Shown: positions 18,001 to 24,853 of the stretch, one piece after another
Position numbering within the stretch: position 1 is the stretch's first letter
Layout: every line of letters starts with the position of its first letter
DNA from: Bacteroidales bacterium
GTDB lineage: Bacteria; Bacteroidota; Bacteroidia; Bacteroidales; UBA932
DNA length: 64,000 nt
Direction: 5' to 3'
Assembly (NCBI GenBank): GCA_017630215.1
Contig: JAGBVR010000011.1
Location: forward strand, 26,325-90,324
Made by a program: the position numbers and the translations under genes
Notes under the pieces: generated by a model
Databases searched by the model: none
Told to the model about the DNA's origin: nothing
Seen by the model: only the letters and a program-made list of their open reading frames with translations

Positions 18001-19998
18001 ATGGCAACAACAGGAAAAATCGGAGTAACCACCGAGAATATCTTCCCGGTGATCAAGAAATTTCTTTATTCTGACCACGAAATCTTCCTAAGGGAACTTG
18101 TGGCAAATGCAGTGGATGCGACCCAGAAGATGAAGGCTCTTGCTGCATCTGGAGAATATAATGCAGAACTTGGTGAGCTCGCGGTGCGAATCGAGCTGGA
18201 CGAGGCCGCAAAGACTCTCAAAGTGATTGATAACGGTATCGGTATGACCGAGGAAGAAGTCGATAAATATATCAATCAGATTGCATTCTCATCAGCTGGG
18301 GAATTCCTCGAGAAATATAAGGACCAGCTCAGCAGCATAATCGGTCACTTCGGTCTTGGATTCTATTCGGCTTTCATGGTAGCTGAGAAAGTAACCATCG
18401 AGACGCTTTCTTGGAGAGATGGAGCAAAGGCTGTCAAGTGGACTTGCGACGGATCTCCAGAGTATGACATGGAGGAGTGTGACAAGGCTGACAGAGGTAC
18501 TGTGATTACACTGTATATTGCAGATGATGAGAAAGAGTATGCAGAGAAAAAGCGTATCGAAGGTCTCCTGAACAAGTATTGCAAGTTCATGCCTGTACCG
18601 GTAGTCTTCGGTAAGGAACAGCAGTGGAAGGATGGTAAATACGTTGATACAGAGAAAGATAATGTGATCAATAAGGTGGAGCCGCTTTGGGCCCGCAAAC
18701 CTGCTGATCTGAAGGAGGAGGACTACAATGAATTCTATCGTGCATTGTACCCTATGGCAGAGGAACCTCTTTTCCATATTCATCTTAATGTGGATTATCC
18801 GTTCAATCTCACTGGTATCCTCTATTTCCCTAAGATCAAGAACAATGTTGAGATCTCTCGCAACAAGATTCAGCTCTACTGCAACCAGATGTTCGTCACT
18901 GATTCTGTGGACAATATCGTTCCTGACTTCCTTACTTTGCTTCATGGTGTGATCGACTCACCGGATATTCCGCTGAATGTGTCGCGTAGCTATCTTCAGA
19001 GTGATGCCAATGTTAAGAAGATTTCCAGCTATATCACCAAAAAAGTTGCGGACCGCTTGGACGAAATATTCAAGAACGAACGTCAGCAGCTGGAAGAGAA
19101 ATGGGACAACCTCAAGCTTTTCATCGAATACGGAATGCTTTCAGATGAGAAATTCTGTGATAGAGCGATGAAGTTCTGCCTTCTCAAGAATACCGAGGGC
19201 AAGTATTTCAGCATCGAGGACTATAAGAAGGCTGTGGAGTCAGAGCAGACAGATAAGGAAAAGAAGGTTGTATTCCTTTATGCGACAGATAAGGAAAGCC
19301 AGTATTCTTTCATTGAGACTGCGAAGGCTAAAGGTTATGATGTCCTCCTTCTGGACTGCCAGCTTGACAGTCATTTCGTGAACCTTCTCGAGACCAAGAT
19401 CGAGAATGCACGCTTTGCCCGTGTCGATTCTGACAGTATTGACAATCTCATTCCAAAAGAAAAAAAAATCCGTCCGGAGCTCTCGGAGGCTGATCAGGAA
19501 GATCTTTCAGTAATCTTCCAGGCTGTGCTGCCGAAGGAGAATCAGTATTATGTGCAGGCTGACAATCTTGGTGAGAATGCTGCTCCTATTCTCATCACTC
19601 AGAGTGAGTTCATGCGTCGCTATCGCGAGATGTCAGCAATGGGTGGCGGAATGAATTTCTATGGAGAGATGCCTGCGATGTATAATATCACTGTCAATAT
19701 GCAGAATCCTCTTGTGGCTCGTATCATGACCTCAAAGGCTGCTGATGTAGCTCCCGCACAGGTAATTCCTGATGCTGCAGAAGATGCATCAGAGGATGTG
19801 AAGCGAACAGTTACCGAGGCGAAGGAGACAGCTGCAGCGGCTCATAAGTCTGATCTTGAGGCATTTGCCTCAGACAATGAGATCCTGAAACAGATCACAG
19901 ACCTCGCATTGCTGGCTAACGGTATGCTTAAAGGAAAAGACCTCAGCGACTTCATTGCGAGAAGTGCCAAGGTCGTGGAAGATGCTTATCTGAAATAA
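18001..19998 (+). CDS. htpG: Molecular chaperone HtpG (bacterial Hsp90)
   Basis: This 665-residue protein has the GHKL ATPase N-terminal domain with FLRELVANAVDAT, DNGIGMT and GHFGLGFYSAFMV, then the middle and C-terminal dimerisation domains. It is an ATP-dependent cytoplasmic chaperone. The length is slightly above that of enterobacterial HtpG, as is usual in Bacteroidota, with an Ala/Glu-rich insert near residues 585-625. It is monocistronic, and its leader contains palindromes and a hairpin that suggest stress regulation. Confidence 0.96.
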   Translation: MATTGKIGVTTENIFPVIKKFLYSDHEIFLRELVANAVDATQKMKALAASGEYNAELGELAVRIELDEAAKTLKVIDNGIGMTEEEVDKYINQIAFSSAGEFLEKYKDQLSSIIGHFGLGFYSAFMVAEKVTIETLSWRDGAKAVKWTCDGSPEYDMEECDKADRGTVITLYIADDEKEYAEKKRIEGLLNKYCKFMPVPVVFGKEQQWKDGKYVDTEKDNVINKVEPLWARKPADLKEEDYNEFYRALYPMAEEPLFHIHLNVDYPFNLTGILYFPKIKNNVEISRNKIQLYCNQMFVTDSVDNIVPDFLTLLHGVIDSPDIPLNVSRSYLQSDANVKKISSYITKKVADRLDEIFKNERQQLEEKWDNLKLFIEYGMLSDEKFCDRAMKFCLLKNTEGKYFSIEDYKKAVESEQTDKEKKVVFLYATDKESQYSFIETAKAKGYDVLLLDCQLDSHFVNLLETKIENARFARVDSDSIDNLIPKEKKIRPELSEADQEDLSVIFQAVLPKENQYYVQADNLGENAAPILITQSEFMRRYREMSAMGGGMNFYGEMPAMYNITVNMQNPLVARIMTSKAADVAPAQVIPDAAEDASEDVKRTVTEAKETAAAAHKSDLEAFASDNEILKQITDLALLANGMLKGKDLSDFIARSAKVVEDAYLK

Positions 19999-20026
19999 TA
20001 TAGTCTGCCAGACTATATTATTTCAG
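19990..20026. terminator. 18-bp inverted repeat between htpG and folE
   Basis: CTGAAATAATATAGTCTG (19990-20007) and its perfect complement (20009-20026) are separated by one base. The repeat includes the htpG stop codon and ends 4 bp before the convergent folE stop codon. It probably acts as a bidirectional terminator, although neither side has a long T run. Confidence 0.55.
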
Positions 20027-20030
20027 TGGA

Positions 20031-20618
20031 TCATCGGATCAAGTTGAGGAATTCGTTGCGGGTACGCTCGTCGCGTAGGAAGATGCCGCTGAAGGCCGAT
20101 GTGGTGGTCATCGCATTGGCCTTCTGAACTCCTCGCAGAGTCATGCAGGTATGTGATGCCTCGATGACTACGGCCACTCCAAGAGGATTCAATGTATCCT
20201 GGATACAGTCACGGATCTGAGTGGTAAGTCTCTCCTGCACCTGCAGCCTGCGGGCGAATGTCTCCACCACGCGTGCTATCTTGCTCAGTCCCGTGATCGT
20301 TCCGTTGGGGATATAAGCCACATGAGCTTTGCCGATGAAAGGCATGACATGATGCTCGCAAGTCGAATACAGCTCGATGTCCTTCACAAGGACCATCTGT
20401 TGATATTCCTCTTTGAACATGGCGCTTTTCAGAATTTCGGCGCCATCCTGATGCGAACCGTGTGTAAGGAACTGCAAAGCCTTTGCAACTCTCTCGGGAG
20501 TCTTTACAAGTCCCTCTCTTTCAGGGTCTTCTCCCAGAAGTCTGAGGATCTCCTTGTAATGAGCAGCGATGGCCTCTGTAGTTTCCTTATCGTATCTTTC
20601 TTCTTTAATATATGCCAT
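20031..20618 (-). CDS. folE: GTP cyclohydrolase I
   Basis: This 195-residue protein has the zinc-site cysteine and histidine motif [10 protein letters not shown], the conserved GKAHVAYIP and the C-terminal cysteine motif [11 protein letters not shown]. It converts GTP to 7,8-dihydroneopterin triphosphate, the first step of folate or pterin synthesis. Length and motifs are normal. A -7 box TATTTTTG lies upstream on the minus strand (20656-20663), divergent from the DUF2795 gene. Confidence 0.95.
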   Translation of the reverse strand: MAYIKEERYDKETTEAIAAHYKEILRLLGEDPEREGLVKTPERVAKALQFLTHGSHQDGAEILKSAMFKEEYQQMVLVKDIELYSTCEHHVMPFIGKAHVAYIPNGTITGLSKIARVVETFARRLQVQERLTTQIRDCIQDTLNPLGVAVVIEASHTCMTLRGVQKANAMTTTSAFSGIFLRDERTRNEFLNLIR

Positions 20619-20655
20619 TTTGCAAAGTATTTGTAGTAGTCAGTTAAAATTTGTG

Positions 20656-20704
20656 CAAAAATAACAAAAAGAACTTCATCATTTAGTTTTTTTATCTATA
20701 TTTG
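20656..20704. promoter_or_regulatory. Divergent -7 boxes for folE and the DUF2795 gene
   Basis: Minus-strand TATTTTTG (20656-20663) precedes folE. Plus-strand TATATTTG (20697-20704), followed by CGCC, precedes the small DUF2795 gene and leaves a leader of about 60 nt. Confidence 0.55.
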
Positions 20705-20767
20705 CGCCCCCAAAAAGGAATTGTGTACAAAATTATTGATTATTAATAATTTAAACTTTATAGAACT

Positions 20768-20989
20768 ATGTATTGGACACTTGAACTTGCATCTAAGCTT
20801 GAGGATGCACCATGGCCAGCAACAAAGGAAGAGCTCATCGACTACGCAGTCCGTTCAGGAGCATGGGCAGAGGTCGTAGAGAACCTTGAAGAACTCGAGG
20901 ATGACGGCGAGATCTACGAAAGCATCGAAGACATCTGGCCGGACTATCCTACTAAAGATGACTTTTTCTTTAACGAGGAGGAGTATTAA
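20768..20989 (+). CDS. DUF2795 family small acidic protein
   Basis: This 73-residue protein is highly acidic and ends FFFNEEEY. The sequence WTLELASKLEDAPWPATKEELIDYAVRSGA matches the DUF2795 type, which is widespread in Bacteroidales next to housekeeping genes. It has no signal peptide. Function is unknown. It has its own promoter and an 11-bp terminator, so it is probably abundantly expressed. It is the last core gene before the integrase. Confidence 0.85.
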   Translation: MYWTLELASKLEDAPWPATKEELIDYAVRSGAWAEVVENLEELEDDGEIYESIEDIWPDYPTKDDFFFNEEEY

Positions 20990-21020
20990 TAGTCAACTAT
21001 CCTGATTTTCAGGTAGATAC

Positions 21021-21127
21021 ACTTACCAAGGGCGATTCTTAGGAGTCGCCCTTGGTGCGTTTTGACCGCATCTGGCGGCATTTCGTCGAATTCAGACTTA
21101 CCAAGATTTTTACCAAATAGTTACCAT
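21021..21127 (+). repeat. TTACCAA direct repeats next to the integrase gene, possible att or arm sites
   Basis: ACTTACCAAG occurs at 21021-21030 (within the terminator) and again at 21096-21105. Further TTACCAA/T copies lie at 21110 and 21121, so the last three are about one helical turn apart (12 and 11 bp). The final copy overlaps the integrase promoter. Such iterated boxes beside a tyrosine recombinase gene could be arm-type binding sites or an attachment junction. I did not find a matching copy at a right boundary by eye. Confidence 0.35.
21025..21056 (+). terminator. Terminator after the DUF2795 gene
   Basis: A perfect 11-bp stem (ACCAAGGGCGA at 21025-21035, TCGCCCTTGGT at 21046-21056) with a 10-nt loop lies 36 bp after the stop codon, followed by GCGTTTTG. 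Confidence 0.8.
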
Positions 21128-21135
21128 TAAATTTG
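21128..21135 (+). promoter_or_regulatory. -7 box TAAATTTG for the integrase gene
   Basis: A perfect TAnnTTTG box lies 19 bp before the ATG at 21155. It is flanked by GTTAC/GTAAC and TTACC/GGTAA inverted half-sites, so integrase may control its own promoter. Confidence 0.55.
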
Positions 21136-21154
21136 TAACGGTAATAGTTGTATT

Positions 21155-22468
21155 ATGAGTAAGGTGAAAACGAAGATTCCAAGTGGGAGTCTGACACTTC
21201 TGACAAAGCCAAATGCGGCGGGAGAGTGCGCAGTATATCTGCGCTATTACCTCGGTAGTTACATTAAGAAATCTACCGACATCTGGGTCAATCAAAAAGA
21301 TTGGGACAGTAAAAGACAATGTGTGAAGTCTTCAGCGAAGAACGCTGCGCGCATTAATGCAAGACTCTATGACATCAAAGGAGAAATCGACAAAGCGCTT
21401 CTTGATTACGATGGTCTGATAACTATTGATGTCATACGCTCGATTATGTGCGGTGATGACAATAGCGAAGTTCAGCTTCATTCGATCAAAACCTGCTTCA
21501 TCGAATATGCCAGGTATGTCAATGATATGAAGTATACCAAAAAAGCATATGGGTATTCCAGTTGGTATAACAAGGTAAAATATATTGATGCATTTGAAAC
21601 ATTCATCAAACACTTTCTCAAGAAGAAGCGCTTTACACTCGAAGATCTCAATGTCAGCATTTTCGACGAATACATTAAGTATAAATACGAAGTGCGTAAA
21701 AACAAAGCGCCAGAAGCCGTTAATAAATCCTTGGTGCCTTTATATGAAGCAGTAAAGAATGCAACTGTTTGCGGGATTATTCCCCCTCAGGTGTCAGCCC
21801 CTATATGTGATAACTTTGTACCGACACGAGAAGTGGAGTATGATCCAGACTCAGAACACGACGATAAAGTCAGATACTTGACCGACCAGCAAATTGAAGA
21901 GTTAAAAGTGTATCAATCCAAGTTGAAGCATCAAAGAAGTTATGAGATTATGGATTATTTCTTCTTTTCGTATTATGCCTGTGGTATGCGCTTGTCCGAC
22001 CTTATGACCCTTGAATGGAAACACATCGATTGGGATGCCCGAGTAATAAGGAAAAGACAATTCAAGACAAAAAGATTCCCAGACGTACTGCCCCCTTTAT
22101 GCGAACCAGCTTTAAAGATACTTCGCAAATGGGAAAAATATGGAAGGAATAAACGATTCGTATTTGATATGCTTCCTGAAGACTATGATCTAAAGGATCA
22201 AAACAGATTGTTTATGGATCGTAACTCGAAAGATAAAACGATAAACACCTCACTTAAGGGTGCCCGACTGTATCTAGGTATAAGTACATCTTTATCAATC
22301 CACGTTGCCAGGCATTCGTTTGCGGTACGAGCAATCAATAAAGGTATCTCAGTATATCTTGTCAGTAAGTTATTGGGACACACATCTATTCTTTCAACAG
22401 AGAAAACCTATGCAAGGTTCATCAAAGAAAAAGTAGATAATGACACAAAGCTTTTATTCGAATTCTAA
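21155..22468 (+). CDS. Tyrosine recombinase (integrase)
   Basis: This 437-residue protein has the N-terminal arm-binding type domain found in Bacteroidetes mobile-element integrases (LRYYLGSYIKKSTDIWVNQKDWD), a SAM-like core-binding domain (about 110-210) and a C-terminal catalytic domain. Catalytic residues are visible: Arg in CGMRLSDLMTL, His-x-x-Arg in HVARHSFA, His in LLGHTS and Tyr in EKTYARF. It inserts or excises an element at a specific site. It marks the left edge of the AT-rich accessory region. A terminator follows at 22473. Confidence 0.92.
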   Translation: MSKVKTKIPSGSLTLLTKPNAAGECAVYLRYYLGSYIKKSTDIWVNQKDWDSKRQCVKSSAKNAARINARLYDIKGEIDKALLDYDGLITIDVIRSIMCGDDNSEVQLHSIKTCFIEYARYVNDMKYTKKAYGYSSWYNKVKYIDAFETFIKHFLKKKRFTLEDLNVSIFDEYIKYKYEVRKNKAPEAVNKSLVPLYEAVKNATVCGIIPPQVSAPICDNFVPTREVEYDPDSEHDDKVRYLTDQQIEELKVYQSKLKHQRSYEIMDYFFFSYYACGMRLSDLMTLEWKHIDWDARVIRKRQFKTKRFPDVLPPLCEPALKILRKWEKYGRNKRFVFDMLPEDYDLKDQNRLFMDRNSKDKTINTSLKGARLYLGISTSLSIHVARHSFAVRAINKGISVYLVSKLLGHTSILSTEKTYARFIKEKVDNDTKLLFEF

Positions 22469-22472
22469 CCCT

Positions 22473-22497
22473 CAGCCACCACAACGGTGGCTGATTT
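22473..22497 (+). terminator. Terminator after the integrase gene
   Basis: A perfect 8-bp stem (CAGCCACC at 22473-22480, GGTGGCTG at 22486-22493) with a 5-nt loop is followed by ATTTTCATT. Confidence 0.75.
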
Positions 22498-22607
22498 TCA
22501 TTAAAATAAATCTTTACTACCATAAGATGAATTTTAACCTCCCCTCAAAAGAATAAGAAAAGTGCAATGATTATAAAAAAAGAAAAAGTTTCCAGCATTT
22601 CACCACA

Positions 22608-22615
22608 TAAATTTG
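22608..22615 (+). promoter_or_regulatory. -7 box TAAATTTG for the phosphoribosyltransferase gene
   Basis: A perfect TAnnTTTG box followed by CC lies 42 bp upstream of the ATG at 22658. Confidence 0.5.
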
Positions 22616-22657
22616 CCGGTTCCCTCGACTCTCCTATAACTTCACACGAAAAAAGAT

Positions 22658-23500
22658 ATGGAAGAAGCAATCGCAATCATCATTGCCACTATTGTCATAC
22701 TCATCTCCAACTGGCGAATCAGTAAGTGGAAGAAAGAAGCCGCCACTGCATACTTCATCATCGGCCAGAAAGCCACCACTTCTGAAGAACGCGAATGGGC
22801 TTACCGCAAAGCCTTCAAATACGGTCACACTAAAGCAAAACTATTCTACATCTATGCAGCTGCCAACACATTCAGCGGACGCAAACCATTAACTCCATTC
22901 ACCATTGCCACAGACAAAGGCGAAAACCCCATCGTTGCCATATTCTACGACTATTATATCCGCGCTAAACATCTACCTTACGCCAGCAACATCCAACAAG
23001 AAATCACACAGAGAGTCCTTGAACTCAAAGATGGTTTCACCCCCTCATCAGACCTATACTCAGAAGCCCTACGAACACTTGAAACCTATTTCAACGAGAA
23101 TTGGAAAACTCCACAAGGACCAACCATCATCTTTATGCCCTGCAGCAGCGAACAAGCCTACTTTAATCGTTTCGCCACACTTGCCCGGAGCCTAAGTCAA
23201 AGATATCATTACAATACTGCTATCGACGCAATCCAATACACCGACACTCGTAAAAGCAAACATCGCAGTCAGAACCGCGACGCTATAGAATCCGCATCAA
23301 ACATAGTAATTTCGCCGAAGATCATCGGCAAGCAGGTTATAATAATAGACGATGTGATCACAACCGGCGACAGCCTTCACCAATTCGCAAAAGAACTCCG
23401 CACCTACGGAGTTACAATCAAGGCTGCTGTCTTTCTCGCCCAGACTGCAAAATATCCGACAGATAAAAAACTATTTCGTGAAATTAGAAAGATTACTTAA
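22658..23500 (+). CDS. Membrane-anchored protein with C-terminal phosphoribosyltransferase domain
   Basis: This 280-residue protein begins with one transmembrane helix (residues 4-17). Residues about 25-145 are helical, resembling a Sel1/TPR-like repeat (EEREWAYRKAFKYGHTKAKLFY). Residues about 150-265 form a type I phosphoribosyltransferase fold with the PRPP-binding motif VIIIDDVITTGDS (acidic pair Asp231-Asp232). This places a PRTase-like nucleotide-binding site at the inner face of the membrane. No biosynthetic genes surround it, so a salvage role is not supported. It overlaps the convergent macro-like gene by 8 bp. Function is unknown; an accessory or defence role is my inference. Confidence 0.7.
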   Translation: MEEAIAIIIATIVILISNWRISKWKKEAATAYFIIGQKATTSEEREWAYRKAFKYGHTKAKLFYIYAAANTFSGRKPLTPFTIATDKGENPIVAIFYDYYIRAKHLPYASNIQQEITQRVLELKDGFTPSSDLYSEALRTLETYFNENWKTPQGPTIIFMPCSSEQAYFNRFATLARSLSQRYHYNTAIDAIQYTDTRKSKHRSQNRDAIESASNIVISPKIIGKQVIIIDDVITTGDSLHQFAKELRTYGVTIKAAVFLAQTAKYPTDKKLFREIRKIT

Positions 23501-23903
23501 GTACGGAAACAAAAGACTTCGGCAAACACACATTCTCCAACCCTACAGTTCCAGCAAACAAAGGGGCAATGTCCTTATCCCTGAATCCGGCAATTCCGCA
23601 TCCGATACGGGTCACATAAAAGAACAGCTCCGGATGTTCACCAGCAAAAGCAATGAACTCATCCACGTATGGCTTGATCGTTTCTACCCTACCTTGCATA
23701 GTAGGAATCGCATAGCTCTGCCCACGAAGTCCGACACCACATCCCATCACAGCACCAAACTTCTTGAAAGCCACATACGCAGCTCCACCTCCGTGCATCC
23801 CTGCCAGATTGCTTCCGAAAACAAACACCTCATCTTCGCGAAGCTCCTCAATCATATCCGGCGTATGCTCTGGCCTCTCTATTCCTTTATATAATATAGC
23901 CAT
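23493..23903 (-). CDS. Phage GP30.3-like / macro-fold-like protein
   Basis: This 136-residue protein has the motif series FVFGSNLAGMHGGGAA (about residues 28-43), GCGVGLRGQSYAIPT and TRIGCGIAGF. I associate this pattern with the family of T4 GP30.3-type proteins found in phages and bacterial islands. Its glycine-rich loops resemble ADP-ribose-binding macro domains, but that link is inference. There is no signal peptide. It converges on the PRTase gene. Its promoter region contains a 9-bp inverted repeat. Possible roles include handling ADP-ribosylated or nucleotide-derived metabolites. Confidence 0.65.
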   Translation of the reverse strand: MAILYKGIERPEHTPDMIEELREDEVFVFGSNLAGMHGGGAAYVAFKKFGAVMGCGVGLRGQSYAIPTMQGRVETIKPYVDEFIAFAGEHPELFFYVTRIGCGIAGFRDKDIAPLFAGTVGLENVCLPKSFVSVLK

Positions 23904-23921
23904 TGTTTTTTATCTTGATCC

Positions 23922-23948
23922 GTCACAAATTTTGCAAATATTTGTGAC
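23922..23948 (-). promoter_or_regulatory. Operator-like inverted repeat GTCACAAAT-N9-ATTTGTGAC
   Basis: A perfect 9-bp inverted repeat lies 19 bp upstream of the macro-like gene start. It overlaps a TATTTGC-type -7 region on the minus strand, so a repressor bound here could block transcription. Confidence 0.5.
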
Positions 23949-24019
23949 AATTGCAATGTGGCAATGATATTTTACCATACGTGGAAAAAGGAGGAATGCC
24001 CGATGGCACCCATCTTGAA

Positions 24020-24222
24020 AATAGAATAATAAAGAAGCGTGGGCGCAAGCTTATCCATCCTGGGGCCCTGAGAATGCCCAATCGCCGATAAGTTCAGCCC
24101 ACGCTAATGCGTAGGCATTTACTGAACTTATCCGGAGGCGAACGATCTTGAAATTTCTCAGGTTTCAGGTTGCCCGAATAAATAGCAAATGCTAACTATG
24201 AAAATGTTATCTTTTACCTATG
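24020..24222 (-). ncRNA. Structured pseudoknot RNA, copy A
   Basis: Copy A of a three-member RNA family, read on the minus strand. A -7 box TACCTTTG is at 24230-24237. Paired segments (plus coordinates) are CCTGAGAA 24067-24074 with TTCTCAGG 24155-24162, GATAAGTTCA 24087-24096 with TGAACTTATC 24123-24132, and the small hairpin AATGC/GCATT 24106-24119. The pseudoknot stem is GCGTGGGC 24037-24044 with GCCCACGC 24097-24104, where the second strand sits in the apical loop of the long helix. The 3' end after the pseudoknot strand is T-rich on the minus strand (TTCTTTATTATTC). No protein frame fits. It lies between the macro-like gene and a hypothetical gene. Ends are approximate. Confidence 0.75.
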
Positions 24223-24252
24223 TATATCGCAAAGGTAAGAATTATTTTGAAA

Positions 24253-24564
24253 TCAGTTACATATCTCCTCACCTGGAACAACATCCAGTATCGAATCCAC
24301 GTAACTCATTTCCAGATGGAAATCCTCAGGAACTGAAATCCCTATCTCCACTAAAAAGTCATACACTCCAGTCCACTCTTCTCTCCCACAGGAGATTGAA
24401 GCCACTCTCGTGATAATATAGAAGAGTTCTGTCACACATTCCTGTCTGGCAGACTCTGCAGACGAAACATCAGGTTCCATCTCACTCAAAAGGCCTATGG
24501 CCGCATCTAACGCAAGGCACACAGCCCGGCCTTTCGTCAGGATCAAGTAATCTTTCTTGTTCAT
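24253..24564 (-). CDS. Hypothetical small cytoplasmic protein
   Basis: This 103-residue protein starts MNKKDYLILTKGRAVCLALDA at the ATG 24562-24564. A longer start at 24588 would add 8 residues. It is mostly helical by composition, with no signal peptide, membrane segment or motif I recognise. The -7 box of RNA copy A is 15 bp beyond its stop codon, and a promoter plus an intrinsic terminator lie upstream of it. Confidence 0.6.
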   Translation of the reverse strand: MNKKDYLILTKGRAVCLALDAAIGLLSEMEPDVSSAESARQECVTELFYIITRVASISCGREEWTGVYDFLVEIGISVPEDFHLEMSYVDSILDVVPGEEICN

Positions 24565-24626
24565 TAGTCTTAATTTAAAGGTTACCAATCCCGCCGGCGG
24601 CTATAATAATGTATATACATTTCAAC

Positions 24627-24659
24627 AAAAAGCCTGTAAATCCTAAGATTTACAGGCTT
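24627..24659 (-). terminator. Strong intrinsic terminator, minus strand
   Basis: A perfect 13-bp stem (AAGCCTGTAAATC at 24630-24642, GATTTACAGGCTT at 24647-24659) with a 4-nt loop is followed on the minus strand by a run of five T. It lies only about 40 bp downstream of the promoter at 24699-24745 and also downstream of the helicase operon. Confidence 0.85.
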
Positions 24660-24698
24660 CGAATAGATTCCCTGTGTTATCTAGAATCAACCTACTCA

Positions 24699-24745
24699 CA
24701 AAGTTACTATTGTATAATATGGAAAACGAATATATCCGCCTTACA
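24699..24745 (-). promoter_or_regulatory. Promoter with TGTAAGGCG box 39 bp upstream of -7 box TAACTTTG
   Basis: On the minus strand TGTAAGGCGG starts at 24745, and the -7 box TAACTTTG occupies 24706-24699. The start-to-start distance is 39 bp, one of the two spacings shared by five promoters in the island. It would drive a very short transcript or the hypothetical gene at 24564. Confidence 0.65.
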
Positions 24746-24853
24746 CCTTGAACTAATAACCTTACAATATGAGAGTCAATTCATTGATAATTAGATTATG
24801 CCTAAAGTTTTATATTTAGATACATATTGACAATCTTACATAGTGAGGAATTG

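Noticed and set aside
21021-21160. tRNA gene as integration target
   Set aside because: No cloverleaf or T-arm GTTCRA pattern is visible next to the integrase gene; the only structure is the DUF2795 terminator.
24020-24222. Riboswitch for the flanking protein genes
   Set aside because: The RNAs have their own -7 boxes and T-rich 3' ends, and copies A-C do not stand in a consistent leader position in front of a gene on the same strand.
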